A program made the translations under genes and the position numbers. Shown here piece after piece: positions 34,261 through 46,105 of a stretch of 64,000 nucleotides of DNA. The number at the start of each line of letters is the position of its first letter. The stretch's first letter is position 1. Source of the DNA: Anthoceros angustus (lineage: Eukaryota; Streptophyta; Anthocerotopsida; Anthocerotales; Anthocerotaceae); assembly GCA_010909165.1 (NCBI GenBank), contig MU008171.1, positions 1,320,297 to 1,384,296 on the forward strand. Direction: 5' to 3'. The notes under the pieces were generated by a model. The model did no database searches and was not told the origin of the DNA. It saw only the letters and a program-made list of their open reading frames with translations.

Positions 34261-34380
34261 ACCATGTGCAACCATTGTGGCGCCGAGCACATCTCACCGA
34301 ATTGCAAGTGCCACCTAAGGCCTCTTTGCACTCATTGTCAAAAGAATGGTCATGTGAGCACCGTGCTTTCAACTTCACCC
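34261..34380 (+). CDS. Family C (C2) nucleocapsid zinc knuckles
   Basis: CNHCGAEHISPNC (34267-34305) is a CCHC-type knuckle with a slightly short middle spacing. A second finger starts CTHCQKNGHVS after a frame change. Both would bind element RNA during packaging. Confidence 0.7.
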
Positions 34381-35860
34381 CGAGAGGAGATACCGTGGCA
34401 GATCACCTGGAGATGCTACTAGCATCAAGACAAGCAGGAGCAACTCCGCACTGGGACTCTAAGAGCAAGCAATGAGGAGAAAGCGAAAGCCAAGGTTGCA
34501 AACGCGACAAGATGACGCCGGAGGCCACGGTGGCGCCTTGGAAGACAGTGGCACGCTTACAACCAGCCTCGAAAGCTGGTGGAGCTAAGCTCGCAGGGTC
34601 GCAGAGGTTCTGATGAAACAATGGAGAAGATTATGGACACCCACATGAGGTGTTGATGCGCTTGCCTCGTGACAAGCTAAGGGAAGATGTGCCACTACAT
34701 GGGTTGGGCATGCCATTAATCTTGGCCCTGACATCGTGTTAGCAAATGGGCCCATCACTGCGAGGAGCAAGGCAGCAATGCCTCAATCCTTTATGCCCTT
34801 ACACTGAACCGCCATCCCATTACGGGGGCGGATACATCTTCACTCCGGTGACAAGACAGAGCCAATGCAGACAGATGAGGCAGCTCGCTTTAGGGCAATT
34901 GTACATGATGCCCCTTTGGTCACACATGAGCGGCAAAGACGGTTGTTGCACCATTAATGTCCTTGCGGACATGGGCATGACCAGGAACGTCTCCAAAGAA
35001 TCCGCAGACACAGTCACGTTGCTCATGTGCCGGAGATTTGGTAGTCGTCCGGGGACTTGTTCCTTTCCGGATCACCGTAGTAAATTCAGTGGAGCCCGTG
35101 GATGCTTCCATTGCAAATGACCATGATCAATTTCTGTGGTCAGCCGAGCATCCACGCATCCAGCCTACCAACAGTGCGAATGCGAGTGAGTAACGCATGG
35201 TAGACAACCGAGAGGACGGGTCACCAACTACCGTGCACCTGTGGTGGTGCTGGATACCGCGCCACCACCATTATGGCAGGCCGGCAAAGACGGCTTGGTT
35301 TGCAGTGGAGAAGCACCGCAAATCCCCATGGAACATCCGCGCCTGGGCCGTGGAGCCTGTGTGGCGAGACTTGAGCTGTGCACATCACATTGAATCCAGC
35401 TCATCGGATGCCATGACCATGTCTCGCCGTGCTTGGTGACCACGGCCACAAACTACGACGCTAGATGAGGAGTTTCTTTTCCCACCGGCGAGGGAGTGGA
35501 TAATTGACGAGCAGCCTTCTATCGGCCCGACCGGCGCAGGAGGACGGCTAGCACATATTCCCTTGACTTGCAGGTGGCCACGAGATCATCACGTTAGTGG
35601 TGTGCCATGCTAGCAAGGAGCCCGTGCAATGCCGTGAAGCTAGTCCAAGATGCTAACCAGCAAGATGCACAATCTTGAAGCGATGACGCCATTCCCCCAT
35701 GGATCTCACAGCTTGCAACATGCCCTTGCACAACCCGATCATCCAGGTGCTCACGCAAAAGATGTAAGAGACAGAGTGCAGTGATGCACTTGTTGATTCA
35801 GTGTTAACAGCCCCACTCAAGATCGAGTGCCGGATCACAATGTGATTACATGGGCGCCAT
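34381..35860 (+). CDS. Family C (C2) linker and protease region
   Basis: About 1.5 kb between the zinc knuckles and the methyltransferase. Pieces include RLPRDKLREDVPLHGLGMP and, near 35445-35520, TATNYDA followed by EFLFPPAREWIIDEQ, resembling the closing strand of a retropepsin and its downstream linker. I cannot point to a D-T/S-G triplet. The protease call rests on position and the closing strand. Confidence 0.4.
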
Positions 35861-36725
35861 CGTTCAGACCGGTGGTAGAACTCTTTGGCGGGATCAGATC
35901 TGGAGGCTCTCTTGATGATGGATCGCATACCGATACGTGTATTGTGACAATGATGTCACAAAGACGCCGTATCGCAGAAGTTCAGCAAGGGCTGCATGAG
36001 CGTTTTCCACAAAGAATCGCCCTTGGAGGCCTATCAGGTGCTTTCACCGCCTACCGCAGGATGTCCGTTACATTCAAGAAGGCCACATTCGTGCCTTGGG
36101 AAATGTGGATATGGTGATTCCGGGAATGCTGTGGGTTCTCCCCGGGCATGGAGCCGGGTCTACAAGATGCACGCCTGTGGTCGCTCGTGGATCTACATCA
36201 GTCCTCACATGGGCTCAATACAACCCATGTGTGCTTACCTCCTTGAGAATACACCGGCACTTGAGAGCACATGTGCAACAGACATGGCCGTGGTTCAAGA
36301 TTATGCCGGGCCTCCCATCCGTTAGATGCGGCCTGTGGGCGCTTTGCTCACTCACCGAGGAATTATCGACCAACTTGGTCCCCGCCTCCAGACTGGCTTT
36401 GCGTGGCACACAGTGGACCCGTCCTTGCTTCAATGGTGCCGGAGGATCATCACCAGCCAGGCTTGTTACCGCTGAGCGGGCGCCTTGGTTCAAAACCAAC
36501 ACACCGGCCACCTCGCAGACCGCCACCGTTAGCTTTCGTTCATTCGCTTACAGTGGCGAGGGGGGCCCGCTGAACACCAACGCAGCAGTGGGAGGAACCC
36601 ACCGGCCGGAGCGAACGCATTATGGGCTTTCACCCCATTCTGCCAGCCCTACTGGTTACACCACCAATAAGCGGCTCTAGGCAGCCATGGATGTTCACGC
36701 ACTCACGTGGTTAGTGAGTCTGCTT
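35861..36725 (+). CDS. Family C (C2) cytosine-C5 DNA methyltransferase domain
   Basis: Motifs in order on the plus strand. VVELFGGI (35872-35895) is motif I, the SAM-binding loop. HIRALGNVDMVI leads to motif IV near 36113, damaged here by losses around the cysteine but intact in C3. AYLLENTPALEST (from 36229) matches the E-N motif VI. DAACGRFAHSPRNY (36325-36366) is motif VIII-like, akin to AHRARYFWGN of DNMT3. AMDVHALTWLVSL (about 36685-36723) is motif X-like. Position between protease and RT matches family A. Closest known type is the DNMT3/DRM class. Whether it methylates is unknown. Confidence 0.82.
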
Positions 36726-37860
36726 GGCCCACGCTCGCTTAGCCATGGTACCAGCCCATCACAAGATGTGTCCAAATGACGCAGCTTCATCTCCCTTTTC
36801 TCGGATATGCATACATGCCTGGCCGGATGGATGGGGGGTGGAGGGTGTCCGTGGCCCTGTGTTTTTTCCGCCTCCAGCCAGAGAGGCTTAGATGATCCAG
36901 TCCCGCAAAGCCTAAGCTAAATGCCGAGACTTTCCTGGCGCATGGGGATGGATCGACGATGGGCGTAAGACACGCATCCACACTCTCCCGCTCAAGTATC
37001 GGATCGCTGGTTTTACCATGAAGGACCTCAAGCGCCGCAATGTGATCAGATTTTGGATCAACTCGACAGCAGTGAGCCCATCTACCGCCGCCAGTTGAGC
37101 AAGACGGAGGAGATGGTCGATGCTAGGTGTCGTGAGCTTTGTGGCTTATCCGGCTATCCAAAGTATTATGTCAAAAGAATCGCATGCCGCTTAAAGAAGG
37201 ATGCCAAGGGCGTGGACGGAGAACGGATGTGTGGGACTATCGTCCCATCAATGCCGTCACAGGATCGGTACCCAATCACCCCGGAGGAGATATTTGACAA
37301 GATTACGCCTGCCTTCTTCTACTTTGGACCTTCGTGGTTTTAACGATTCCGCTGCGTAAGAGGACATCAAGAAGACCGCTTCACGGGTCCCAATATGGGA
37401 ATGGCTGGTGATGCCATTCGGTTCAAGAACGCACCCGCCACTTTTCGGTGATGGATCCGGTTTTACCGGATGTGCCAACTTGTTGTGCTATATCGACGAC
37501 GCGGTTCACAAGACGCCTTTGAGGATCACCGGCACACTTAGAGGAGCTGCCCAGAGGCTAAGGAAGGCAGAGCTCACATGTCACCCGTCCAAATGTGAAT
37601 TTGGAATGAACACTGGCATATTTAGGTCACGAATCGTGCCTAACGGGTGATGCCCCACTCACCAAGGTACAGCTATCCTGCAGTGAAGGAGCCCACCAAC
37701 GTGTCACCTTGCGTGCCTTTCTTGGGTTATGCAACTATTATAGGTTTACAATTTCACCAATTGTAAACCCTTGAATGACATGTTGAGGAAAGACGTGGAA
37801 TGGGCATGGATGAGTTGGCGCAGCAAGCTTTTGACATGTTGAAGGAGCAATTGACCAGGT
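36726..37860 (+). CDS. Family C (C2) reverse transcriptase
   Basis: After a ~300-base linker, RLKKDAKGVDGERMCG (about 37185-37235) and DRYPITPEEIFDKI give the RT fingers. The MVMPFG-like box is near 37405-37420, catalytic YIDD lies at 37489-37500, and CHPSKCEFGMN and FLGLCNY-like words follow. The thumb/connection ends near 37800. It is a different RT subfamily from A by sequence, although the layout is the same. Frames shift at least four times. Confidence 0.82.
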
Positions 37861-38267
37861 CACCACCATGGCTAGGCCGATTTTAGCAAGCCATTTGTGT
37901 TACACACCGATTGAGTCTCGGGACTTGGCGGTGCTTGCACAAGAGGATGAGGCAAGGAGCGCGTGATCGCTATGCCTCGAGGAGTAATAACCGAGCGGAG
38001 GCCACCACAGCAGTGAGGGGAGTGCCTCGCTGCTTGGGCCGTTGCCACTTCCGCCCATATTTGTATGGTGCTTTAAGCTAGTGATCGATCATCGCCCATT
38101 GAAATGGCTGATGACTAACACAAAATTGAGTGGGAAGTCGCTCACCGGGCCATGATACTTCAAGATTATGACTTCCTGTGGAGCAGGCCGAGTGACACAC
38201 AAAATGCGACATGCTATCTAGAAATCCGGATGCAGAAGCAGATGTCACCGAGGCTAGGGGACCATGA
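37861..38267 (+). CDS. Family C (C2) RNase H
   Basis: FVLHTD-like start near 37885, RVIAMPRGVITERR, then a YLYG word and VIDHRPLKWLMT (about 38080-38115), the standard Ty3/gypsy RNase H order with the catalytic Asp in IDH. Frameshifted. Confidence 0.68.
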
Positions 38268-39430
38268 GGAGGAGATTGGTGCCGATGTCATGTCGCGCTT
38301 TTGTTGCCATGACCGCCTTGGATGATTGGTTTGCTTTCAAATTAATGCAAAGGACATTTGGGAAGATGTGAATGCTCTTCAAGATTTGCACTGAAGTATG
38401 GACGAGGCCCGACCCACCGAAAAGAACAGGTGCAGCAGTCAATAAGACTATTGGCGTGATGGCTACATGATTCAAGTCGGGCAATGGTGTCGAGCGCTTG
38501 GTGCCACCACCGTGATAGGGTGACTGATACGCCGTGTGCACGACGACATGGTCACTTTGGTGTGAAGCGGACTTCACCGCTCACACCTCATTTTTATTGG
38601 TATGGGATGCAACCAGAGAATGTGGCTCCGTGAGCCTTGTGACCGAGTCAAGGCCTCCTTTACTATGCAAAGACCCGGTTCCACCCTCCGCCCATCATGG
38701 GCTTGTTCACCGGTCCTGACCTCATTGGAGAATTGACTAGGACGCCGAGAGGCAATGTCTACATACTTGTCATGATGGAGCATTTCTCCAAATGGGTGGA
38801 GGTTGTGGCTCTATCGATAAGTCCTCAAAGCACGCCCTGCATTTTTGCACACGTGCTTAGCCGCCGGTAGTCAGGCCGAGTGCCCGACCGACTGTGGCTC
38901 GAGTTTAGAGGGAATTTCGTGACCTTTTAGATGTTGCGCTTATCGATCACAAAGTGACTAGCAGGACCATCCTCGTGATGGCTGAAAGGATGGTCCGCAC
39001 CATCAAACTGAGAAAGTTATGCTTGCAGTGGAAAGGAGGATTGGGACCTCATGCCGCCCTACATCGCTATGGGCTACCGCATGAGTAAACATGCAGCCTT
39101 GGCACACTTCTCCCTTACTTCTTGCTTTTGGTCGTGAGCCGCCGAGTACAATAGCTAAGAAGATGGGAGGTGGTACACTTGATGATCCCGCCACATGGGC
39201 TCGAGTGATTGGGGAGCGCACTATTTCGGCAGTGTTATGCCAATGGCTATGGCCAACCTCAACATAGCTCAAGACCGGATTCCTTACAGATGCGACATAG
39301 CAGTCATTCAGCCCAAGTCAAGAAATTCCATTGGGATTTCGATACTTGCAAAGGCAAACTGTGGACACCTTTGACATCGCTAGCAGACATGTGCCGAGGG
39401 TGCAGAAGTTAGGCCCAATGGAGTGCTGAT
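38268..39430 (+). CDS. Family C (C2) integrase
   Basis: Zinc-binding HDDMxxFGVKR region (about 38535-38570). Catalytic core starting DLIGELTRTPRGNVYILVMM (from about 38718) and EHFSKWVEVVALSIS, REFRDLL/ALIDH-like words near 38905-38945. Then PYIAMGYRMSKHAALAH-type sequence (about 39056-39100), FGREPP, and a C-terminal part near 39270-39430. Order and spacing fit a full-length integrase. Broken by indels. Confidence 0.78.
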
Positions 39431-39690
39431 TTTGCGGTGGCTCGATGGTAGGACTATTGCACATACCAAGAACTGCGCCCGCCACTTACCTAATTTGGAC
39501 CCCATGGATAACAGCTGGATTCCACCGCGACTACCCGCAGTTTGTGGGAGGATGATGATGAGGAGCTTATGCTTCCGTGACGGATGCAATGGGGTTTTCA
39601 TTTGTTTTGCCTTACCCTCCGCCGCAGTCGCTCGAGCAACTCGTATTGTGCAAAGTGTGCTGGAAATGTCGTGGATGACTGCTTGATTTT
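39431..39690 (+). CDS. Family C (C2) C-terminal PHD finger
   Basis: After an NCAPCHLPNLDP-like segment (about 39470-39505), short frames give an acidic stretch DDDEE, a DGCNG word (Cys pair), GFHLFCL (H-x2-C, about 39592-39615) and, in C3, WYCAKC-type closing cysteines. Together these fit a PHD finger, read across frame changes. Family A has the same domain at the same place. Confidence 0.65.
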
Positions 39691-40019
39691 ATACCATGTG
39701 ATGTTGGTGTGATGGAATTGTGTGGACCTTTTGTTTGCTAGACGCACCAAGCTTTCCATTGTGAATGCGGCCGCAGGAGTTCTAGGATTCTTGCTGGCCT
39801 CATTCTTGGTTCCATGTGGCATTTGTTTCACGCTGCGATGCCTTGTTTCTTTCTTTCCGATTGTTTCGCCTGCCCATCACCGGGGTATAGGTAGAATTTT
39901 AGCACTTTTCTTTTGTTTGGCCTCGACAGCCCTCTTTTCCCTTGCAGAAGGCCGGGTGAAAACCAGAAGAAGTGTGAGTGTCGGCTGGTTTTGTACCGAT
40001 GATGAAGACGCACGATACC
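39691..40019 (+). other. C2 3' region with a hydrophobic frame and repeat X
   Basis: A 105-codon plus frame (39722-40039) encodes a strongly hydrophobic stretch (AAAGVLGFLLASFLVPCGI). It also covers repeat X (39884-40017), which recurs after the 3' terminal repeat. It may be untranslated 3' sequence. Confidence 0.35.
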
Positions 40020-40524
40020 GACGTGAAAACCGATGCTAGGAACTAACTCTTAGAAGCTAGGGCTTAGCAAGTAGGTTTTGTTAGCTTAGTTTAATCGCTT
40101 GGTACCGATAATTACTAAAATGCCCTTAAACAGAAAGTCGGAAATAACCCGCAAAATGGCCAAGCTTGGGCCAGTCTCCTCTCACACACCGGTGGGAGAA
40201 AGCGACATGATCACTCCAATCCCAGGATGCACCAAGAGTGTGGTGCCGGTATCACGACGCAAGGTGGTTGCAAGGTTATGGAGCACAAGACCAAGGCGGC
40301 GGGAAGGCAGCTTGTCAAGTCCCTAGGAGGAACGCTAATGAACACACAATTTTGTTGTTGTCGAATTTCTAGGTCAGAATGCAAAGACTGTGTGTATCAA
40401 AGATTGTGGCAATGTGTGTAATGTGCAAGGTTCATGGGACTTATCACCTAGGCACCTGTAGGGCAGCCCTTTTAATTTTCTCTCGAATCGGTGAGCATCA
40501 AGACATGTGAGCGCTGCGCATGTC
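40020..40524 (+). repeat. C2 3' terminal repeat (putative LTR)
   Basis: Matches 31928-32440 from GACGTGAAA to CATGTC. Practically identical to the C3 3' copy (56402-56905). Confidence 0.6.
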
Positions 40525-40528
40525 CGTA

Positions 40529-40670
40529 GTATAGGTAGAATTTTAGCACTTTTCTTTTTGTTTGGCCGGATAAGCAGCCCTCTTTTTCCCTTTGCACCAA
40601 GGCCGGTGAAAACCAGAAGAAGTGTGAGCAAGTCTGTTTTGTCATACCGACAAATGATGAAGACGCACGA
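40529..40670 (+). repeat. Repeat X, second copy beside C2
   Basis: GTATAGGTAGAATTTTAGC through GATGAAGACGCACGA, matching 39884-40017. The terminal repeat is thus sandwiched between two X copies. Confidence 0.65.
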
Positions 40671-40925
40671 CAAAGATACTACCGGTGGTGCAGAGGGCGC
40701 CACACGGCCCATCCCTCCGCCACACCATTGTGAAAACCCCGACGGGTGGTGCTGGATAGGGAGGGGCGCGCCGCCGGGCGCCCTCCACGCCACCAGTAGC
40801 TTCGGGGGAGGAGGGCCGCCTCACGGCACCCTCCCTCCTCTCGACCACTCACTTTTATGCCCGACGGTGGAGTGCCACAGAGGGCGCCGCCGCCGCCTCC
40901 CTCCACGTGCCCATTGTGGCCTCCT
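40671..40925. repeat. GC-rich repeat block G4
   Basis: Short GC block between the 3' ends of C2 and A3, related to the right part of G2. Confidence 0.6.
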
Positions 40926-41693
40926 TCCACACACTCAGACGCCACTTCCATCGAAAAATTCAGAGGGCTAACCTTAGAAGCAACCTTGGAATGAAGGCTA
41001 ACCTTAGAAGCAAATGCTGCCCAAATCGAGCCAAGATTTGGTCGAGTGTAGAGGATACTCCTCCTAAAACATCTCAGATGTGGACAAAAAGCGATAAGGG
41101 ATAAGCTCGAGTTGCGTATTTAATACAACTACAGTCAAAGTGCCGTTGAAGATAATGATGACAATGCGGAGAAGCTGGACCAAGTGATGATTAAGGATTG
41201 AACTCGGGATGAAACCCAAATCTGCTTTTTCCCGGTCCCAGTTAATGTTGTAAGTCGGTTGCAATATCGTGTTAGGAAATACCGCCCATGGCTTTTGTGG
41301 TGTCATAACAAAACCACATTTTCCTCCCAAAATCGAGTTATAGCCGCCCTTCCGGCAGAACGGCCTTCCTCGTTCCTACTTTGCATTATTCCCGTAGGTT
41401 CGAGTTTGCGACCACCATTCGACACAAACATTGCTGGATGGAAAGTAGTAACTTTACTGGGTGACACCCTTTTTTTCGGAGCCGTTTTTCGCAATGCCTT
41501 CAAAACGCTGTTTTAGGGCCCATCAAAAACCCCCTTCAGAGATTATTTGCGGAAAACCCCCTTCGAGATTATTCACCCCTTCAAAAATTATCATGTTCTG
41601 CCTCACAGACAGATCACACGCCCGCCCGGATTATTTCGCCCACGCTCTTGCCCTTCACGCACGTATTCGCATAAAATGCGGGCTTTATGCACC
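40926..41693 (-). other. A3 3' tail
   Basis: Same elements as the A2 tail: GCTAACCTTAGAAGCAA twice, conserved minus-strand frame (41330-41064) and CCCCTTC cluster (41529-41586). Confidence 0.45.
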
Positions 41694-41695
41694 AT

Positions 41696-41925
41696 TTACC
41701 CTAAAATTCCTTTAACCTCAAAGACGTCGCTGATAAGCCATTCATGCGGCCCCCAGCCCCTATGTCGGATCGCGAAGGGCACATCGACATGCATTTCACT
41801 TCCATCCGTATCACCGAGAGGAGGCCCTGCAAAACACATGATATCCCCGATTACATTTGTCGAAAGGATAATTAGCCCGGGTCCGTGATGTGACCACAAA
41901 ATTCAAGGCAAGTCAACGGTTTCCA
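41696..41925 (-). CDS. Family A (A3) PHD finger, frameshifted
   Basis: The H-x2-C part is present, but the D-K-C word is cut (TTTCGACAAATG lost a base or more) and the first C-x2-C has lost bases near 41901-41908. Confidence 0.55.
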
Positions 41926-41999
41926 CGCCTGGTGGAGTCCTCGTGTCCAAGCAAGGTGTGGCATGGTGCCAAGTGACTCATATGCTCCTTACAACGCGC

Positions 42000-43065
42000 C
42001 CATCCCGTCTTCCAATTCAATGACACCGCTCACCCACACTCACCACCCAGAAATTAACGCCAGTGCTTACATCCAACGTGCTCAAGGCCGGTAAATACAC
42101 AAAGTCCCCACTTGAAACTTCCTCGCCTTTGGGTTTCCACGAGCCACCTCGCGTAGAAGGCATACGGAGGTGGTCCCAATGTTGGGCAATGGCTGTTGTC
42201 CATGGCCATCGGGATTACCCAAGCAAATTTTGGCTCGGTTTTGCAACTCCAAGAGACACTCTTCCGGATTCTGTGCCCAATCCTACTAGTTTGGAATAGG
42301 TATCCACAATATTTGGCATCATAGCTCCATTCCAAACATGATGTAATACGGGGCTGAAGTTGCCTGTACCGCAATCGATCCTATATCCCAATGCCACATA
42401 TGGCAACAACTCATCCCAAAGACTGTCTCAATCTGCAATATTTATGGAGAGAATCCTTGAAAGTTTTGCACTAACTGCTCCGCCAACCACTGAGGATGGT
42501 CCCAGATGTGCGGCGATCTATCGCTCGATCCAACAACGCTTGGAATTCACCGAAACTCATTGCCTTGGTCCGTCAACACCGCACAACTCCATATCTCACG
42601 AGAACACATTGCAAAATGCCCGGCCGTACTTGGAGCCCCGATCGGGAGAAAAGCCAACTCCACCCACTTTGAAAAGTGCTCTATCATCAACATGCAATGC
42701 TTGTTGCCTTGTCTCACAGGCAGTGTACATCAGTCAATGACCATCGAAGAACAATCCCTTGATGCAGGGCGAATGTAGTACCACATCCCCGTTAAACCTT
42801 GCCTTCATCGCATCGCACGCAAAGACATCACCACCAATTGCTCCACATCGGCACATACCGACCAAAAGTATGTATTCTTCAACATGTGATGTGTTCTCTC
42901 GACGCCAAAATGCCCCAACGCTTTGTGCACCTTGATCACTAATGGTCTTCTTTCCTCCACGGGTGGCACCTCCTTGCTCACCCTCGATCAACCACAAACA
43001 CTTTACCGCCTTGTATGTATAGCAAAGCGATTCGCCGCAGCCTGGAGGGCCATTGCTGCCCACAT
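42000..43065 (-). CDS. Family A (A3) integrase
   Basis: QSVGAFWRRENTSHVEEYIL is the frameshifted zinc-binding region (about 42935-42870). Core pieces are near 42600-42380. ENA-type linker and GLCVFTGLEHVG lie at the C-terminal end. More heavily broken than A2 and A4. Confidence 0.65.
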
Positions 43066-43640
43066 CACCCACATGCCCATCCCTCAACAATCGAATGGCA
43101 TGCTCGAGCTTCCATATGTCTCGACCCCCGACGCTTCACCGCTGTTTCTATGGACATCAATGCCAAATATACAGGGCACGTGCAGAGATCCAAGTCTTGT
43201 CTCAAAGTGGTGTCTCGCCCCACACATCGGGTTCACCGAGCCCACTTCAAGATTGAGATGCACCTTTCCCGCCTGGTACAATTTGCATGTCATATCGGAT
43301 AGCAACAGCCCACCTAGCAAGCTTCCCTTCATTCATGTTGGTCAATGGCCGACATGGTCCGTGACCAATTGAAAACTTTGGCCAAATAGGTACATTTAAA
43401 TGCGTAACCGCCCATACGCAGCAAGACACTCTCTCATAAGACGGCACCAGCCTTGTTGTTCCGCCGCCAGATGCCACAACCCGCTCTTTCCTTCCTCATC
43501 TCGCTTGGGCAAGCACGGCCCAATGCACCGCACTCAATCCGATATAGGACGAAGGGCTGTTGGGCCTCTTTAAGCATTGGCCTCTCTCGCCAACTACTCC
43601 TTCAACTCGCCACGCTTGCTCGCCCCTCCTCGCCTCCCGG
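43066..43640 (-). CDS. Family A (A3) RNase H
   Basis: EGKLARWAVAIRYDMQIV and related words near 43345-43260 and the acidic YERVSCCVWAV segment near 43440. Frameshifted. Confidence 0.58.
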
Positions 43641-44265
43641 CCAATGGGCTTCCTTCTTGAGCAACTCGTATAATGGCTTGTAGGTTTTGCTCATGTTTCT
43701 TATAAACCGTAGTAGTTCACCAACCCCAAGAATGCTCTCAAGTGCTATATCTTTCTCGGGCATGAGACTCACCGCACTTTGGCCAACTGGCAGCAAGCCT
43801 CGGTACAATCTTATGCCCCAAGTAGTCTATCTCCTTGTATGCGAACTTGCATTTCTTGGGATGGGCCTTCACCAGACGGCCAAGCGCCATTAAAGCACTA
43901 AGTGCTCAAGGTGTTCCTCCGTGTTATTGCTAAACACCGAATGTCATCGATGTAGCACTTGACAAATGCTAGCCCTTGCGCCCCAAGTCACCACTGCTGA
44001 AAATATATGGATCTTCAACCCGAACGGCATGGTCTCCCACTCCCATGCTCTTGCCCCAAAACTGCTGTCTTGCACTTGTCCTTCTCCTCAATCACAACTG
44101 ATTGAACCCGGATCGAAAATCAAGGGTGATGAAGTATTTGGCCTCACGTCAAAGATCTTGTCGAGTGGGCATACCGCTCCATGGGCGTTATTTCATTAGG
44201 CTGTAATCCCACACATTCTCTATCCTTCCATTCCCATGCTCATCCTTCTTGAGTGGCAACACGGT
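43641..44265 (-). CDS. Family A (A3) reverse transcriptase
   Basis: YIDD at 43954-43943. The KKDEHG fingers word lies near 44245 and NYY/RFIRNM thumb word near 43730-43695. Same layout as A2 with further indels. Confidence 0.78.
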
Positions 44266-45480
44266 AGTCGCATATTGCGAGGTCGACTTCGATCAGCCAG
44301 CCCTTGCACCGCTTGTCTACATCCCATTCCACGGACTCGCTGTCTTCTTCAAACAGGTTCATTGGTGGTCGTGGTGATCTTGAACTTGATGCGATCATAC
44401 CGCCCAACTCGGCCCAACCGAACGCAGTGCCTCGAGTAACATGTTTGGATCCTTTGCCCGGCCGTAAATCTTCACATATTTGCCAATCATCACGGACTCA
44501 TGGTTCCTTTCCTATGGCGAGGAATGAGGTTGCCGTGTTGGCATGTCTTGCTTCGTGCGGATGTAGGTTCATCTTCACATCATCGATGCTCCTTGCCATC
44601 TTTCTCGACATGGCTATGGCCAAGCCTCATAGACATCAACCATTGCATAAGTCATGTCAAGGCTTGCCCGATCAACCCGCACCGAATGATCTACACACCA
44701 TGCGTGTAAGTGCCACCTACACAAATCCCATGGCTCGTTCTCGCTCACATTTTCTTTCCTGTGTCCAAACCATGCCTTCTCCTTTCCTAAATGCATAGAC
44801 CGCTTGACGAGCGTGGCCATGCCCTTCTTGGTTTTCCCACCACGCTCACCGGGTAGTGGGGTAACTTGTCTCCTTTGAATGGTTGTCGCGTCCCGACCCG
44901 GGATGTCATCTACAGTGTTCAGTATTAACCGCGTGATGCCTTAGGTTGTCACACCGCCCACATTAGTCCGAAGCTACGCACCGATGTGCATATGAGCCGG
45001 CCTCAGCAAAGATCCACACTAAGCTCTTCCCCCAACTTCGAACCACGAGTTGCCCATATTGTTTCCGAACACCCTCACGTCTCGCCGAAAGCACCACACG
45101 CGTTTAGCAAATAGGATGGTTAGTCGCGCACTTCCGCAAGATCCGAATGACTTCCTAGTTCCATGCCATTGCGAGCCACGGCCGGAAAAAGTTTTGCATT
45201 CCCATCCCGCAATCAACATATCCACCGTGCCCAATGGCTTCAATTTGACGCTTTCCTACCAATAAGATATCGGTTGCCGCATCCTTGATTGCCTCTACGC
45301 TCATCAACGTACTCTTTGCAGCCGAATGATTCGGTCCCGCCACGCACGCCCTTTCATCCAAATTTCGACACATGTATTTTTTTATCCAAATGCCACTCCT
45401 CAAGACGCCTCTAACCCGGTCGCGATCAAAAGCTCCATCGGATGAATGCCCCGCCCTTCCGCTTCCATCGAATCACTTTA
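44266..45480 (-). CDS. Family A (A3) methyltransferase with intact B insertion site
   Basis: The uninterrupted methyltransferase of family A. IKKYMCRNLDERAC lies near 45390-45350, VDML/DCGMG words and the motif IV cysteine at 45198-45196, a frameshifted motif VIII near 44998-44972, and the motif X segment near 44690-44620. The empty B site (about 44708-44712) falls between motifs VIII and X. Motif VIII to X spacing is ~300 bases, close to that in family C. Confidence 0.68.
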
Positions 45481-45789
45481 TTGTTGATCCGCAGCGGGAT
45501 TCAAACCAGCATCTCTGAGGCTCACAGGCACACACAGGGTTGGGACACTCTGAGCCACCAGCCTTGTCGGATGTGTTCTCGTGTCGTCACGCAACCGGGT
45601 GTTCCCGACATGTGCAAGCACCTCTCGTGGTCATCCAAGTCTCTTCCCTCACTTGCTTTCTTCCCACACCCCACCCCAGCGCTTCCGCGCAAGCATGCGG
45701 TGACCGCTACCGGGCTGCCTGCCCGCCTCCTCATGCTAAGCGGAATTATGGCTATGCGAGAAGTCCCTGCCTCGCCATCGCGTCTCAGA

Positions 45790-46105
45790 ATGCCACCAAT
45801 GTAGTGGGTCTACTCCCATTGTCGGTCCGTGTGGCGTGGCCGCCAAGCAAAGACATCATAATGTCTCATGCTAGATACCAAGCAATGAACCTCAATGACC
45901 AAGCATCCTAGGCTCGCTTGAGCTCTATGCGAATCGGATCCTGGTGATCCCCATCACTTGCTCTTGGTACCTGTGACGGTGGTGATGCGACCTCACATGG
46001 CCTTCCATATCCTCACCGTATACTAAACTCCTTTGGTCAATGACCAAGTTTTAACCGCATGGCCGTTGTCTTCCTTGAATTCTCATGGGCCTGACTGCTT
46101 GGTCG
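45790..46105 (-). CDS. Family A (A3) protease-like domain
   Basis: ARHYDV-type word near 45870-45845, frameshifted. Positioned as in A1. Confidence 0.42.

Noticed and set aside
40020-40524. The ~0.5-kb repeat as the LTR of family A rather than C
   Set aside because: It borders A on both sides too, but the order relative to the GC block is reversed on the two sides of A. Around C it directly flanks the internal region.
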